Shown here piece after piece: positions 27,591 through 38,006 of a DNA stretch of 64,000 nucleotides. Made by a program: the position numbers and the translations under genes. The notes beneath the pieces are model-generated. The model was given only the letters and a program-made list of their open reading frames with translations. It had not been told where the DNA came from and made no database searches. The stretch lies in contig NZ_SOHL01000027.1 in the NCBI RefSeq assembly GCF_004403985.1, positions 186,373 to 250,372 of the forward strand, in the 5' to 3' direction. This DNA comes from Cryobacterium gelidum. GTDB lineage: Bacteria > Actinomycetota > Actinomycetes > Actinomycetales > Microbacteriaceae. How positions within the stretch are numbered: position 1 is the stretch's first letter; the number at the start of each line of letters is the position of its first letter.

Positions 27591-28197
27591 AGCCCTGGAA
27601 GCTGGGCTTCGGCGCGTTCCCGGCGTCAACCGAGCTCGCGTCGAGGTCGTGGAGCTGGCCCTCGATGTAGCTCTTCAGCTTGAGGCGGTACTCCCGCTCG
27701 AACGTGCGCAGCTCGTCGATCTTGCCTTCGAGGGTGGAACGTTCCAGGTCGAGCTTCTGCAGCTGGACGCGCTGCTGGGTCTCGGCTTCGGCGATGACGC
27801 GTGCCGCGGTGGCATGGCCTTCGGCGATCAGCGCGTCGCGCTTCTCGGCGCCTTCCTTGACGTGCTCTTCATGCAGGCGGCGAGCCAGCTGCAGCAGATT
27901 GGTCGTGCCGGCGGTCTCGTCGATCGGCGCGGCGGCGACAGCAGCAACCGGAGCGGCCACGACGGGTTCGACCACTGCAACCGGCTCGGCAACCGCGGCG
28001 GCGACCGGAGCGGACTCGACTGCCGGGGCAGCATCGGAGCCGACCTGGCCGCGCAGTTCCTCGTTCTCCTTGGTCAGGCGACGCAGTTCGACGACGACCT
28101 CGTCGAGAAAGTCATCGACCTCGTCCTGGTCGTATCCCTCGCGGAACTTGGTCGACTGAAACCTTTTGTTGACTACATCTTCCGGAGTTAGCGCCAT
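27580..28197 (-). CDS. divIVA: DivIVA/Wag31 polar growth and septum-site protein
   Basis: 205-residue coiled-coil scaffold that marks poles and septa and recruits wall synthesis. The N-terminal DivIVA domain reads MALTPEDVVNKRFQSTKFREGYDQDEVDDFLDEV in two conserved blocks, then a coiled coil (to about 55), an Ala/Val/Pro-rich linker (about 57-95) and a second coiled coil to the end. The last gene of the division cluster proper; lspA follows with overlap. The upstream 156-nt spacer to yggT carries no clear hairpin. Confidence 0.95.
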   Translation of the reverse strand: MALTPEDVVNKRFQSTKFREGYDQDEVDDFLDEVVVELRRLTKENEELRGQVGSDAAPAVESAPVAAAVAEPVAVVEPVVAAPVAAVAAAPIDETAGTTNLLQLARRLHEEHVKEGAEKRDALIAEGHATAARVIAEAETQQRVQLQKLDLERSTLEGKIDELRTFEREYRLKLKSYIEGQLHDLDASSVDAGNAPKPSFQGFGA

Positions 28198-28353
28198 GGC
28201 TTTCCACCCTCAAAACTTGTGTGTGTTATGAACATTTGACTGACTTGAGACGAGTATCGCCCAAGTGTTGGATTGACTACGGGCGGCCAACGAGCGAGTA
28301 CGGGCTCGCGGCGAACCAGCCATCCGATAAGGATACATGCCCCGGTCGAACGT

Positions 28354-28647
28354 TTAGATTAAGCCCGACAGGGACATGCCGACGATGGTGCAAAGCATCG
28401 TCAGGGTGAAGCCGAAATCCAACGCGATAGGCCCGATGCGAAGCGGCGGGACCAGGCGACGGAAAAAACGTACCGGTGGGTCGGTCAGCGTGTAGACGAG
28501 TTCGACGAGCACGAGCAGGAAGCCCTGCGGACGCCAGCCCCGGTTGACGCCGCGCACCAGGTCGACGATGAAGCGACCCCAGAGCACGAGGAAGTACATA
28601 AAGAACAGGAAATAGAGAAGATTTCCCAGGATCGGTATACCAGTCAC
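28354..28647 (-). CDS. YggT family membrane protein
   Basis: 97-residue integral membrane protein with two hydrophobic blocks (about 5-30 and 70-97) and the conserved DPPVRFFRRLVPP between them, the YggT/Ycf19 signature. It sits between sepF and divIVA as in most Gram-positive division clusters; the role is probably in septal membrane organisation but is not defined. The GTG at 28647 is 8 nt past the sepF stop. Confidence 0.88.
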   Translation of the reverse strand: MTGIPILGNLLYFLFFMYFLVLWGRFIVDLVRGVNRGWRPQGFLLVLVELVYTLTDPPVRFFRRLVPPLRIGPIALDFGFTLTMLCTIVGMSLSGLI

Positions 28648-28655
28648 GCTTGAGT

Positions 28656-29213
28656 CTAGCCTTGCGCGAAGAAGGAACTGTCCTCAGCGCCCTCTTCGGT
28701 GGTGCTGTCGCCCGAGACGACGACATGGGACGGCGACAGCAAGAAGACCTTCGCGGTGACGCGCTCGATTTTGCCATACAGGCCCTGCGACAGGCCACTT
28801 GCGAAGTCGATGAGACGGCGGGCATCGCCGTCGCTCATCTGCGACAGGTTGATGATCACCGGAATGCCATCGCGGAAGGATTCGGCAATGACCTGGGCAT
28901 CTTTGTAGGCGCGCGGGTGAACCGTGAGAATTTCATTCATTTCAGACGCAGCCACATTCTGGGGAGTCGAAGTCGTACGCAGGGGGGTGACCGGTGCCCG
29001 ACCGGCAGAGTTCTGGGCCGCGCTGGAGTGTGCGGCACTGCCGTGCGGCACGTTCTCGTGTGCGCGTGACGGGACAGCACTCATGTGATTGGTGGCGCCG
29101 TGGTTGGCGGAGCCATTGTTGGCAGCGCCCTGGGTGCCGGCGGGTGCCTGGTACTCCAGCTCTTCGTCTGCCAGACCCAGGTAGACCATGGTTTTCTTGA
29201 GCGGGTTGGACAT
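28656..29213 (-). CDS. sepF: Cell division protein SepF
   Basis: 185-residue FtsZ-ring anchor. The N-terminal amphipathic helix [18 protein letters not shown] binds membrane, a Ser/Ala/Asn-rich linker spans about 25-85, and the SepF domain (about 95-175) has [19 protein letters not shown] and [13 protein letters not shown]. It would bind the FtsZ C-terminal tail encoded two genes upstream. GGAGG precedes the ATG at 29213. Confidence 0.95.
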   Translation of the reverse strand: MSNPLKKTMVYLGLADEELEYQAPAGTQGAANNGSANHGATNHMSAVPSRAHENVPHGSAAHSSAAQNSAGRAPVTPLRTTSTPQNVAASEMNEILTVHPRAYKDAQVIAESFRDGIPVIINLSQMSDGDARRLIDFASGLSQGLYGKIERVTAKVFLLSPSHVVVSGDSTTEEGAEDSSFFAQG

Positions 29214-29245
29214 GTCGACCTCCGTGTTGGTTTGCTACTTCGAGA

Positions 29246-29953
29246 TTAACTGAGCACCGGACGAATGCCGGTGATTGCCGTGCCAATTCTTAGGTGTGTC
29301 GCCCCTTCGAGCACGGCCGCCGCGTAGTCCTGGCTCATTCCCATGGACAGTGCGGTCGCCGTCGGCGCCTGCGTACGCAGCTCGACACTGAGTTCGCGCA
29401 TCCGGGCGAAGGCTCGGCGCGGTTCCTCGCCGAGCGGAGCCACAGCCATCAGGCCGAGCAGGCGCAGCCCGGGCGCGGCCAGGAGGCTGTCGACCAGGGC
29501 AGACAGGTTCAGCGGATCCACGCCGCCGCGCATAGCGTCATCGGTGAGATTGACCTGAATGAAGCAGTCAAGACTCGAATCCTCCGAGCCCAGAGCGGTC
29601 ACCAGGGACTCCCGATCGACCGAGTGGATGACGTCGGCGTAGGCCCGCACCTGGCGCGCCTTCTTGCCCTGCACCTGCCCGACGAAGTGCCAGCTGAGGT
29701 CGAGATCGGCCAGCAGCGCAGCCTTGGATTGCGCTTCCTGATGCCGATTCTCTCCCACATGGCGCACGCCGAGGGCGTAGAGCTCCTCAATGAGTGACAC
29801 CGGGTGGAACTTGGTGACCACGATTGTCGTGATTCCGGCCGGGTCTCGACCGGCCTCGCGTGCTGCGTCAGCGACGCCGGTACGTACGGCGCCCAGCCGG
29901 GTGGCCAAATCGCTCGAGGATAACTCGGAGGGTGTCGCGTCAGGAAGTGCCAT
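29246..29953 (-). CDS. YggS family pyridoxal phosphate homeostasis protein
   Basis: 235-residue fold type III PLP-binding protein (YggS/PROSC/YlmE). The PLP Lys is in TTIVVTKFHPVSLIEELY, and HVGENRHQEAQSK and LMAVAPLGEEPRRAF are conserved. It regulates PLP supply rather than catalysing a known reaction. Position between ftsZ and sepF is standard. An earlier generation of annotations called these alanine racemase-like. Confidence 0.93.
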   Translation of the reverse strand: MALPDATPSELSSSDLATRLGAVRTGVADAAREAGRDPAGITTIVVTKFHPVSLIEELYALGVRHVGENRHQEAQSKAALLADLDLSWHFVGQVQGKKARQVRAYADVIHSVDRESLVTALGSEDSSLDCFIQVNLTDDAMRGGVDPLNLSALVDSLLAAPGLRLLGLMAVAPLGEEPRRAFARMRELSVELRTQAPTATALSMGMSQDYAAAVLEGATHLRIGTAITGIRPVLS

Positions 29954-30061
29954 GCTCAGGCTGCTCTGTTCGTTACGTGCAAAGAAGGCGCTGCCCCCGG
30001 GCTGACCCGACTGGCGTCGGCCCGGAGACTGCTGCTCATCGACCTGCTGAAGAGGTCGGGT

Positions 30062-31270
30062 CTACTTGAGGAAGTCGGGGATGTCCAGGTCATCGGCTTC
30101 TTCTTCAAAGGCCGGGTCGGCCACGGTTACGCCACTGGCGGCGTCGGAGCTCCCCCAGACAGCCGCGAGCTCGCCATCGCTGTAGCTTCCCGAGCCGGTC
30201 GCCGGTGCGCCGTTGGCGCTGCCGGCGGATGCCAGCGCACCGGCCGTGGCCGTTCCGGCGCCTGCTGCAATCCCAGCAGCGACGAGGTCGGCACGCCGCA
30301 CCTCGACCGCTTTGGCGCCGGGCTCACCGCCGTCGAAACCGGCGGCGATGACGGTGACCCGCACCTCGTCGCCCAGGGTGTCATCGATGACGGCACCGAA
30401 GATGATGTTGGCTTCGGGGTGCACGGCCTCCTGGACGAGGCGAGCCGCATCGTTGATCTCAAAGATGCCGAGGTTGGATCCGCCCTGAATCGACAGGAGC
30501 ACGCCGTGGGCGCCGTCGATGCTCGCTTCGAGCAGGGGCGAGGCAACGGCCAGTTCAGCTGCCTTGATCGCGCGATCGGCACCGCGAGCAGAACCGATGC
30601 CCATGAGGGCGGAGCCGGCGCCCTGCATGACCGACTTGACGTCGGCGAAGTCGAGGTTGATCAGGCCCGGGGTGGTGATCAGGTCGGTGATGCCCTGCAC
30701 ACCGGCCAGGAGCACCTGGTCGGCGGTGGCGAAGGCTTCGAGCATGCTGATGCCGCGGTCGCTGATTTCGAGCAGGCGATCATTGGGCACGACGATGAGG
30801 GTGTCGACCTCGTTCTTGAGTGAGGCGACCCCGGTCTCCGCCTGGGCCTGGCGACGCTTGCCCTCAAAGCCGAACGGCTTGGTGACCACACCGATAGTGA
30901 GAGCGCCAATCGACTTGGCGATGCGGGCGACGACAGGCGCGCCACCGGTTCCGGTACCGCCACCCTCTCCGGCGGTGACGAAAACCATGTCGGCACCGGC
31001 GAGGGCCTCCTCGATCTCTTCGGCGTGGTCTTCCGCGGCGCGGCGACCCACCTCGGGGTCAGCGCCGGCACCAAGACCGCGGGTGAGGTCACGACCGACG
31101 TCGAGCTTGACGTCGGCGTCGCTCATGAGCAGCGCCTGGGCATCCGTATTGATGGCGATGAACTCGACACCGCGGAGGCCCAGCTCGATCATGCGGTTGA
31201 CGGCGTTGACGCCGCCACCGCCGATGCCGACAACCTTGATGACGGCTAGATAATTTTGATTGTTTGACAC
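30062..31270 (-). CDS. ftsZ: Cell division GTPase FtsZ
   Basis: 402-residue tubulin homologue that forms the division ring. GTP-binding G-box GGGTGTG at residues 103-109, nucleotide loop [13 protein letters not shown] near 16-27, T7-loop [12 protein letters not shown] Gly/Ala-rich linker (about 325-390) precedes the C-terminal peptide [10 protein letters not shown] that docks SepF/FtsW-type partners. GTG start with GGAGG upstream. The 169-nt leader contains an inverted repeat and may hold an extra promoter. Confidence 0.98.
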   Translation of the reverse strand: MSNNQNYLAVIKVVGIGGGGVNAVNRMIELGLRGVEFIAINTDAQALLMSDADVKLDVGRDLTRGLGAGADPEVGRRAAEDHAEEIEEALAGADMVFVTAGEGGGTGTGGAPVVARIAKSIGALTIGVVTKPFGFEGKRRQAQAETGVASLKNEVDTLIVVPNDRLLEISDRGISMLEAFATADQVLLAGVQGITDLITTPGLINLDFADVKSVMQGAGSALMGIGSARGADRAIKAAELAVASPLLEASIDGAHGVLLSIQGGSNLGIFEINDAARLVQEAVHPEANIIFGAVIDDTLGDEVRVTVIAAGFDGGEPGAKAVEVRRADLVAAGIAAGAGTATAGALASAGSANGAPATGSGSYSDGELAAVWGSSDAASGVTVADPAFEEEADDLDIPDFLK

Positions 31271-31291
31271 GTCCGGCCTCCGGGTGGAACC

Positions 31292-31314
31292 TTAAACCTC
31301 TTGTCGAAGTTTAA
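31292..31314 (-). promoter_or_regulatory. Inverted repeat in the ftsZ leader
   Basis: TTAAAC-N11-GTTTAA between ftsQ and ftsZ, about 20 nt before the ftsZ start codon region. AT-rich in an otherwise GC-rich cluster. It could be a regulator site or an mRNA hairpin near the ribosome site; function unknown. Confidence 0.4.
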
Positions 31315-31439
31315 AGTTATGCTGAGTATGCAATTCCTGTTTACGAAAGTATGCGCGGGTGACGCGTGGATGGGGAGGCGCGCCCGCGTGTCGCGAAGAA
31401 CTCGCCGAATCCGTGGTGAAGACCCCGTGGGTGCGCGAA

Positions 31440-32540
31440 CTAGCGCAGTACGGCGCTGTCGGGCGATGAGACGTCGTACTCGTTGACCGTGCCGGCCGGG
31501 TGTCCGATGAGTAGGGCGGCCAGCACGACGGCCTTGTATTCCGACTTCTCCGCACTGCCCCAGACGACGCGTTCACCGCCGAGCAGACTCAGGGTGACGT
31601 CGTCCGTGGTTGCGGCGGTCACCGCATCCAACTGGATGCGGATGCTGTCGGGGAGCACGGTGAGTACGGCGGCTGCGGCGGTGAACCCGGCACTGTCGAT
31701 TCCGTTCGGGGCGTCGATGAGCGGGTAGCCCGCCGTGCGTACCGGCGTCGTCTCGATGACGACGCCCGCGGCATCGACGAGGTCGAAACCGGTCGGACCG
31801 GCCAGCACGCCCACCGGCACCCGCTCGATGATGCGCACCACGAGCGTGCCGGGCGGGCGACTCTCGGTGACGTAGCTCTGGATGAGCGTGAACTGCGACA
31901 GTTCGCTCTTGACCAGGTCGGTCTCGATCAAAGGAAGGGGCGTTCCGATCTGGCCGGCCAGGGCCGCCGACACGTCGGTCGCCGGAATGCGGCTGGTACC
32001 CACGACCTCGATCGTACGGAGCGCCATCAACGGTGAGTAGGCGGCACCGATAATCAGTCCGAAGGCGACAACAACAGAACCGGCACCGAGAATCCAAGCG
32101 GTACGCCGGCGCCGAGTGCGCCCGGTGAACCGGCGTACCTCGGCCCGTTCGAAGCGTTTACGGGCACGCTGAGCGGCTCGGAGCACTGACCGGGCCGCAC
32201 GGGCTCCCGCTGTGCCGCCGGACGACCCTTCGGTCGTATTCGCCGACGCCAGAGGAGTCACACCCGGCACGGGGATCACCGTGTTCGCCGCCACCGATGC
32301 CGTGACCCCGGCGTGGATGATCGGTTCTGTCGTCGTATCGGAAGCGTCGAACGGCTTCGACGAGCGCTTCAGGGGCCCAACGGCGCCCCGGATGCTTGTC
32401 GACTCTGTCGGACGCGGAGTCTGCTCGTCTGAACGAGCCGTTGTCACCCTGTTGCGGTGTGCTTTCGTGCCCGGATTCGGCTTGCCGACCTGCTCGGGAG
32501 CCGGCTGGGCCGGATGCTGGAAGCCGCCTGGCCGCCTCAC
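31440..32540 (-). CDS. ftsQ: Cell division protein FtsQ/DivIB
   Basis: 366-residue bitopic septal protein. A long polar cytoplasmic N-terminus (about 1-150, Thr/Pro/Ala-rich, then Arg-rich RAAQRARKRFERAEVRRF) precedes one membrane helix at about 148-170, a POTRA domain starting LRTIEVVGTSRIPATDV, and the FtsQ domain. The cytoplasmic tail is unusually long for the family. The GTG at 32540 lies seven nt after the murC stop. Confidence 0.92.
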   Translation of the reverse strand: MRRPGGFQHPAQPAPEQVGKPNPGTKAHRNRVTTARSDEQTPRPTESTSIRGAVGPLKRSSKPFDASDTTTEPIIHAGVTASVAANTVIPVPGVTPLASANTTEGSSGGTAGARAARSVLRAAQRARKRFERAEVRRFTGRTRRRRTAWILGAGSVVVAFGLIIGAAYSPLMALRTIEVVGTSRIPATDVSAALAGQIGTPLPLIETDLVKSELSQFTLIQSYVTESRPPGTLVVRIIERVPVGVLAGPTGFDLVDAAGVVIETTPVRTAGYPLIDAPNGIDSAGFTAAAAVLTVLPDSIRIQLDAVTAATTDDVTLSLLGGERVVWGSAEKSEYKAVVLAALLIGHPAGTVNEYDVSSPDSAVLR

Positions 32541-32547
32541 CGCCGCC

Positions 32548-33957
32548 TCATCCGCGTGCCTTTTCCAACGAGGCGAGCAGCTGGGGCACGATACGGTTGA
32601 CGTCGCCGCAACCGAGGGTCACGACGAAGTCGCCGTCGCGGGCGATGCTGGCCAGGTAGTCGGCAGCATCCTGCCAGTCGGGCACGTAGGCAACGTGCGA
32701 CGGGTCGCGGAACCGTTCGGAGACGAGTGCGCCGGTCACGCCAGGCTCTGGATCTTCGCGGGCACCATAGACGCCGAGCACGATGGTCTGGTCGGCGAAG
32801 GTCTCGAGAGTCTCGGCGAATTCCTGCGCGAACATGCGTGTTCGGCTGTACAAGTGCGGCTGGTGCACCGCAATGATGCGGCCCGCGCCGACGACCGTGC
32901 GGGCTGCAGCGAGAGCGGCGGCGACCTCGGTCGGGTGGTGGGCGTAGTCGTCGTAGACGCTCACGCCGCCGACCGTGCCGTGTAACTCGAACCGGCGCTG
33001 GGTGCCGCCGAAGCCGGCGATCGCGTCGAGGCTTGCTGCGGGGTCGAATCCGAGGCCGACCAGAACGGCAAAGGCGCCGGCCGCGTTGATGGCGTTGTGC
33101 TTGCCGGGGATGCGTAGGGTGGCGCTGTAATCCTGGCCCCGCCAGGAGACGCTGAAGCTCACCGGTCCGGTCGTGGTGATGGAGTGCACGCGCACGGTGG
33201 AATCGGGATGCTCCCCGAAGGTGATCACCCGCGCGGCGATATCCGCTTCGGCAATCGTGGCGGTGACCCGCACGGCGCCCGCGTCGTCGGACGAGATGAC
33301 GACCAGCTCGCTCGCGTTGCGGCTGAACTCCACGAAAGCAGCCTGGAAGGCTTCGAGCGAGCCGTAGTGGTCGAGGTGGTCGGGGTCGACGTTCGTGATC
33401 AGCGCGACCGCCGTGTGGTAGAGCAGAAAGGAGCCGTCGGATTCGTCAGCTTCGACCACGAACAGGTCGTCGCCACCACTAGCCGAGCTCACGCCGAGGG
33501 ATTCGATCACGCCGCCGTTGACGAAGCTCGGGTCCTGGCCGAGGCCGAGGAGTCCGGTGACGATCATTCCGGTGGACGTGGTCTTGCCGTGGGCGCCGGC
33601 GACCGAGACGAGGCGGTGCTCACGGATGAGCCAGGCCAGGGCCTGCGCCCGGTGCAGCACCGGGAGCCCGCGTTCGTTGGCGAGCACGTACTCGGGGTTG
33701 TCCAGCCAGAGGGCGCCGGTGACCACGAGCGTGTCGGCGTTGCCGACGTTGGCCGCGTCATGGCCGATGAAGACGCTGGCACCCAGGTCGCGGAGCGCCT
33801 GCACGTTGGGCGACTCCTTCGCATCGGAGCCGGTCACCGTGTAGCCGCGGTTCAGGAACAAGCGTGCGATGCCGCTCATGCCGGATCCGCCGATCCCCAC
33901 GAAGTGCACCACTCCGAGGTCGTCGGGAATGGTCAGAGTGAGGTCTGGTTTGATCAC
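32548..33957 (-). CDS. murC: UDP-N-acetylmuramate--L-alanine (or glycine) ligase
   Basis: Adds the first stem amino acid to UDP-MurNAc. 469 residues from the GTG at 33957 ([15 protein letters not shown]); the open frame continues to a TTG at 33999. N-terminal [11 protein letters not shown] binds the UDP-sugar; the ATP loop is [12 protein letters not shown]. Many Microbacteriaceae have Gly rather than Ala at position 1 of the stem, so the amino-acid specificity is open. 88 nt separate it from murG. Confidence 0.95.
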   Translation of the reverse strand: MIKPDLTLTIPDDLGVVHFVGIGGSGMSGIARLFLNRGYTVTGSDAKESPNVQALRDLGASVFIGHDAANVGNADTLVVTGALWLDNPEYVLANERGLPVLHRAQALAWLIREHRLVSVAGAHGKTTSTGMIVTGLLGLGQDPSFVNGGVIESLGVSSASGGDDLFVVEADESDGSFLLYHTAVALITNVDPDHLDHYGSLEAFQAAFVEFSRNASELVVISSDDAGAVRVTATIAEADIAARVITFGEHPDSTVRVHSITTTGPVSFSVSWRGQDYSATLRIPGKHNAINAAGAFAVLVGLGFDPAASLDAIAGFGGTQRRFELHGTVGGVSVYDDYAHHPTEVAAALAAARTVVGAGRIIAVHQPHLYSRTRMFAQEFAETLETFADQTIVLGVYGAREDPEPGVTGALVSERFRDPSHVAYVPDWQDAADYLASIARDGDFVVTLGCGDVNRIVPQLLASLEKARG

Positions 33958-34045
33958 GGCGGTGCGCTCTTCTCGGTTGTAGCTGATGAGGTGTAGCAAA
34001 TAAAACAGATCGTGCGGGCACTACGTTACGCGTGCGGCCTGACGA

Positions 34046-35119
34046 TCACGACGGGAGGGCTCCGTGGATCAGGTCGAGCATTCGGGCCGTTCCGTCGAGT
34101 GCGCCAACGGACGCCGCCCCACGCGCCATCGACGCCAGCCTCGCGCGGTCACCCAGCAGTGCCACCAACTCACCCTGAACCCAGGTCGGCACGAAATCGG
34201 AGTCGGCGATCAGCACTCCCCCGCCGGCTGCCAGCACGGGCGAGGCGTTGAAGCGCTGCTCGCCGTTGCCGACCGGGTAGGGCACATACACGGCAGGAAT
34301 GCCGAGCGCGCACAGTTCGCTCACCGTCGCCGCTCCCGCCCGAGTCACGGCGAAATCGGCCGCTGCCAGGGCGAGATCCATGCGGTCGCAGTAGGCGACC
34401 AAGTGGTAATCCGGCAGCTCGGGGTCGACGACCTCGGCCGTGGTCCCGGTGATGTGCAGCACCTGCCAGCCCGCGGCCACGAGGTCGTCCGCAGCTGCGA
34501 CCATCGAGGCGTTGAGCCGGCGGGCTCCGAGCGACCCACCGGTGACGAGCACCACCGGTCGGTCGGGGTCAAGCGAGAAGAAGGCCAGGGCTTCGGGACG
34601 AGCCGCCGAGCGGTGGAGTTCTTCGATCTCGGGCCGAAGCGGCATCCCGACGAACCGGGCATGTCGAATCGGTGTGCCGGCGAACGCAACGCCGACGTGC
34701 CGGGTCAGGCGGGCGCCGAGCTTGTTGGCCAGGCCCGGCTTGGCGTTCGCCTCGTGGATGACGATCGGCACCCCGGCACGCCGGGCGGCGAGGTAGGCCG
34801 GGGTGGAGACGTAGCCGCCGAAGCCGACGACCACGTCAACGTGACGCAAACGGATGACGTCGGTCACCGCCCGCACGGCCGCGCCAAAGCGCGGCAGAAA
34901 GCGCAGGGCCGCCCGATTCGGTCGGCGTGGAAACGGCACCCGGGGGACGACGATGAGCTCGTAGCCGCGGGCGGGGACCAGGCGCGCTTCGAGACCCTCA
35001 GACGTTCCGAGCACGAGCACCGTGGCATCCGCTTCGGTGCTGCGAATGCGGTCGGCGACGGCGAGCAGGGGGTTGACGTGACCGGCGGTTCCGCCGCCTG
35101 CCAGAAGGTACGTGGTCAT
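34046..35119 (-). CDS. murG: UDP-N-acetylglucosamine--lipid I N-acetylglucosaminyltransferase
   Basis: Membrane-associated glycosyltransferase that converts lipid I to lipid II. 357 residues of GT-B fold: N-terminal LLAGGGTAGHVNPLLA, the acceptor-side GFGGYVSTPAYLAA, and C-terminal TRAGAATVSELCALGIPAV with VPYPVGNGEQ for UDP-GlcNAc. The ATG at 35119 overlaps the ftsW stop (ATGA). Confidence 0.97.
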   Translation of the reverse strand: MTTYLLAGGGTAGHVNPLLAVADRIRSTEADATVLVLGTSEGLEARLVPARGYELIVVPRVPFPRRPNRAALRFLPRFGAAVRAVTDVIRLRHVDVVVGFGGYVSTPAYLAARRAGVPIVIHEANAKPGLANKLGARLTRHVGVAFAGTPIRHARFVGMPLRPEIEELHRSAARPEALAFFSLDPDRPVVLVTGGSLGARRLNASMVAAADDLVAAGWQVLHITGTTAEVVDPELPDYHLVAYCDRMDLALAAADFAVTRAGAATVSELCALGIPAVYVPYPVGNGEQRFNASPVLAAGGGVLIADSDFVPTWVQGELVALLGDRARLASMARGAASVGALDGTARMLDLIHGALPS

Positions 35120-36495
35120 GCCCGGTCAGCCTCGATGGGGTCAGGAGCGGGTTCGCTCGAACGGTCGCCGCGCGCAAAGGAGAGCACGATTCCGATCGCG
35201 ACGAGGGTGGTGAGCAAAGCGGTACCACCCGCCGAGATCAACGGCAGTGGAACGCCCAACACGGGGAACACTCCGAGCACGACGGCGATGTTGACGAAGG
35301 CCTGGCCGATGATCCAGACCATGACAGCAGCCGTGGACACCTTGGCCTGAACCGTCGTGGCCGAACGCATGATGCGGAGGAAGGCGAAGGCCAACAGAAT
35401 GAACATGCCGAGCACGACGATGCAGCCGATCAAGCCGAGCTCCTCGCCGATGATGGCGAAGATGTAGTCATTATCGGCCGCCGGCAGCCAGGACCATTTG
35501 GCCTTCGAGTTGCCCAGGCCTACGCCGAGGATTCCGCCGTTGGCCAGCGCCCAGGTGCCGTGCAGCGGCTGCCAGCAGCTGCTGGAAATCTCCCCGCTCA
35601 GCTGGGTACAGCTCTCGCTGAGAAAGCTCATGATGCGGGTCATGCGGTTGGGACTCACCATGGCCAGCACGATGGCGGCGCCGACGCCGATCAGCACCGG
35701 CACGGCGAGGAGCCGCATTTTGACTCCTGCGAAGAACAGCGCGCCGAAAAGTATGCCGGCCATGATCATGGCGGTTCCGAGATCACCGCCGATCATGACG
35801 AGCAGCACCGCGCCGCCGCCGACACCGAACACGGGAATGAACACGTGCTTCCAGTCGTCGAGCTGGTTCTGCTTTTGCGAGAGAATCATGCCGAGCCAGA
35901 CGACCAGGGCCACCTTGATGCCCTCGGACGGCTGAAATTGGATGCCGCCGATGTTCAGCCAGTTGGTGTTGCCGCCGGTTCCGACGCCGAGCCCGGTCGC
36001 CACGACGAGAAACTGCAGAAAGCTGGTGATCAGCAAGGACGGCCACGCCACGCGACGCCAGAAGGCGAGCGGCAGCCGGCTCACGACGAGCATGAGCGGA
36101 AGACCGATCAGGGCGAACATGCCCTGACGCAACAGTCCGCCGAAGAACCCCATGTCCGCCAGAAAGGAGTCCACCGACGACGACGACAGCACCATGACGA
36201 GGCCGAAAATGACCAGGAACAGGGTCGTACCGAGCAGCAGAAAGTAGTTGCCGCCCTCAGCCTTGAACACGCGACCGAGGTTGATCCGAACCGATGGCCC
36301 GCCCGCCGCTTCCGGTGCGGCTGGCACGGCCGCGCCCCGCAATGGCCGCAGTGCCGCCAGGCGCGCACCGGGCCCCTGGCGCGCACCGGTCGACGGGTGT
36401 GAGGTCGGGAGAGAAGTCGGTGCGCTGGGCTGGACCTGAGCGGCCGGCCTGGTGCGGGAAGCGGGGTTACGCGGCACCTGTACCATCCGCGTCAC
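35116..36495 (-). CDS. ftsW: Septal peptidoglycan glycosyltransferase FtsW
   Basis: SEDS-family polymerase that builds septal glycan with FtsI. 459 residues: a Pro/Ala-rich cytoplasmic N-terminus of about 75 residues, then about ten membrane helices. The C-terminal part has the SEDS hallmark FPVLGVPLPLISAGGTALL, and a conserved Asp is in DNDYIFAIIGEELGLIG. GTG start at 36495 overlapping the murD stop (GTGA). Confidence 0.96.
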   Translation of the reverse strand: MTRMVQVPRNPASRTRPAAQVQPSAPTSLPTSHPSTGARQGPGARLAALRPLRGAAVPAAPEAAGGPSVRINLGRVFKAEGGNYFLLLGTTLFLVIFGLVMVLSSSSVDSFLADMGFFGGLLRQGMFALIGLPLMLVVSRLPLAFWRRVAWPSLLITSFLQFLVVATGLGVGTGGNTNWLNIGGIQFQPSEGIKVALVVWLGMILSQKQNQLDDWKHVFIPVFGVGGGAVLLVMIGGDLGTAMIMAGILFGALFFAGVKMRLLAVPVLIGVGAAIVLAMVSPNRMTRIMSFLSESCTQLSGEISSSCWQPLHGTWALANGGILGVGLGNSKAKWSWLPAADNDYIFAIIGEELGLIGCIVVLGMFILLAFAFLRIMRSATTVQAKVSTAAVMVWIIGQAFVNIAVVLGVFPVLGVPLPLISAGGTALLTTLVAIGIVLSFARGDRSSEPAPDPIEADRA

Positions 36496-38006
36496 CTGCC
36501 CAAGAAGTCGTGTACTGCCTGATTGAAAAGCCGGCCCCGTGCGGCATAGCTCTCGAACTGGTCCATCGACGCGGCTGCCGGTGCCAGCAGCACCGTGTCA
36601 CCAGCCAGGGCGAGTTCGGCGGCACGCCGCACCGCTTCCGTCATCACCTGATCAGTGTCGTCCGAGTCGATCTCGAACACGGTCAGGTCGGGGGCGTGTC
36701 GCGCGAATGCCTGCCGTAATACCGTTCGGTCGACGCCGATGATGATCGCCCCCCGCAGACGGCCGACGTGCTTGTGCACGAGGGCGTCGACGTCGACCCC
36801 TTTGAGCAGCCCGCCGACCAGCCAAACGACCGACTCATAGGCGGCCAATGAGGCGTCGGCGGCGTGCGGGTTGGTGGCCTTGGAATCGTCGATCCACTCG
36901 ACGCCGTCTCCGATGGCGACGGTCTCGATGCGGTGGGCGTCAAGGTGGAAAGTTTCCAGCGCCGTATGGATGGTCGCCGGGAGCACGCCGAACGACCGGG
37001 CCAGGGCGCTCGCGGCGAGCACGTCCGCGATCACGTGCGGGGCGCCGAGTCCGGCGGCGACGAGGTGCGGCACCGTGGTCAGCTCGAGCGCGCGTTCAAA
37101 CCGGTCCTCCAGAAAAGCCCGATCGCAGACGATGCCGTCGACGATGCCCAACTCGCTCGGTCCGGGCACGCCGAGTCCGAAACCGATCGCCCGGGCGCCA
37201 TCCTGCACGTCGGCGTTTTGCACCATGGTGAGGGTCGCGTCATCCGCCTTGTTGTAGACGCACGCCACGGCGGTGTTCAGGTAGACGGTCGCCTTGGCGG
37301 CGCGATAGGCCGCAGCCGTTCCGTGCCAGTCAAGGTGATCGTCGGCAAGGTTGAGGCAGACGCTCGCCCAGGGTTTAAGGGCACCGGGGCCGCTGTGCGG
37401 CAGGTGGTGCAGCTGGTAGCTCGACAGTTCGACGACCAGCACGTCCCAGCCTTGCGGGTCGCGGATGGCGTCGAGCACTGGCACGCCGATGTTGCCGCAG
37501 GGGGCGACGCGGCTACCGTGGGCGGCGAGCATCGTGGCGGTTAGTTGCACGGTCGTGGTCTTGCCGTTGGTGCCGGTGACGAGCATCCACTCGGCGGGAG
37601 GGCCGACCTTGTCACGCAGCCGCCAGGCCAGTTCTATATCGCCCCAGACCGGAACCTCGTGTGCGGCCGCCCAGAGCAGCAGCGGGTGGTCCGGGTGAAA
37701 ACCGGGTGACACGATCATCAATTCCGGATGCTGCGCCGCGAGTTGGGCAGGAACCTCGCGCAGGTCAGCCTGCACGAACGGCACCCCGAGTACGGTGAGC
37801 AGATCGAATCGTTCGTCGGGGCCCGGCGACGCCAGCACGAGGACGTCGGCGCCGAGCTCGGCCAGGGTGTCGGCGGCGGCGAAGCCCGTCACGCCGAGGC
37901 CCAGCACGCTCACGCGCAGGCCCCTCCAATCGGCGTGCCAGCTGGTGAGCTCATTCAGGCGGTCGTCGGTGCCGGCGTCTCCATCAGCATTAGTGTCAGC
38001 ACCCAT
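36492..38006 (-). CDS. murD: UDP-N-acetylmuramoyl-L-alanine--D-glutamate ligase
   Basis: Adds D-Glu, the second stem residue. 504 residues from the ATG at 38006, whose A is shared with the mraY TAA stop (TAATG). SVLGLGVTGFAAADTLAELG forms the N-terminal Rossmann part, the ATP loop is GTNGKTTT and ATP/Mg residues lie in NLADDHLDWHG; IDDSKATNPHA is the C-terminal substrate motif. The upstream in-frame extension to 38105 reads into mraY and is not used. Confidence 0.96.
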   Translation of the reverse strand: MGADTNADGDAGTDDRLNELTSWHADWRGLRVSVLGLGVTGFAAADTLAELGADVLVLASPGPDERFDLLTVLGVPFVQADLREVPAQLAAQHPELMIVSPGFHPDHPLLLWAAAHEVPVWGDIELAWRLRDKVGPPAEWMLVTGTNGKTTTVQLTATMLAAHGSRVAPCGNIGVPVLDAIRDPQGWDVLVVELSSYQLHHLPHSGPGALKPWASVCLNLADDHLDWHGTAAAYRAAKATVYLNTAVACVYNKADDATLTMVQNADVQDGARAIGFGLGVPGPSELGIVDGIVCDRAFLEDRFERALELTTVPHLVAAGLGAPHVIADVLAASALARSFGVLPATIHTALETFHLDAHRIETVAIGDGVEWIDDSKATNPHAADASLAAYESVVWLVGGLLKGVDVDALVHKHVGRLRGAIIIGVDRTVLRQAFARHAPDLTVFEIDSDDTDQVMTEAVRRAAELALAGDTVLLAPAAASMDQFESYAARGRLFNQAVHDFLGR

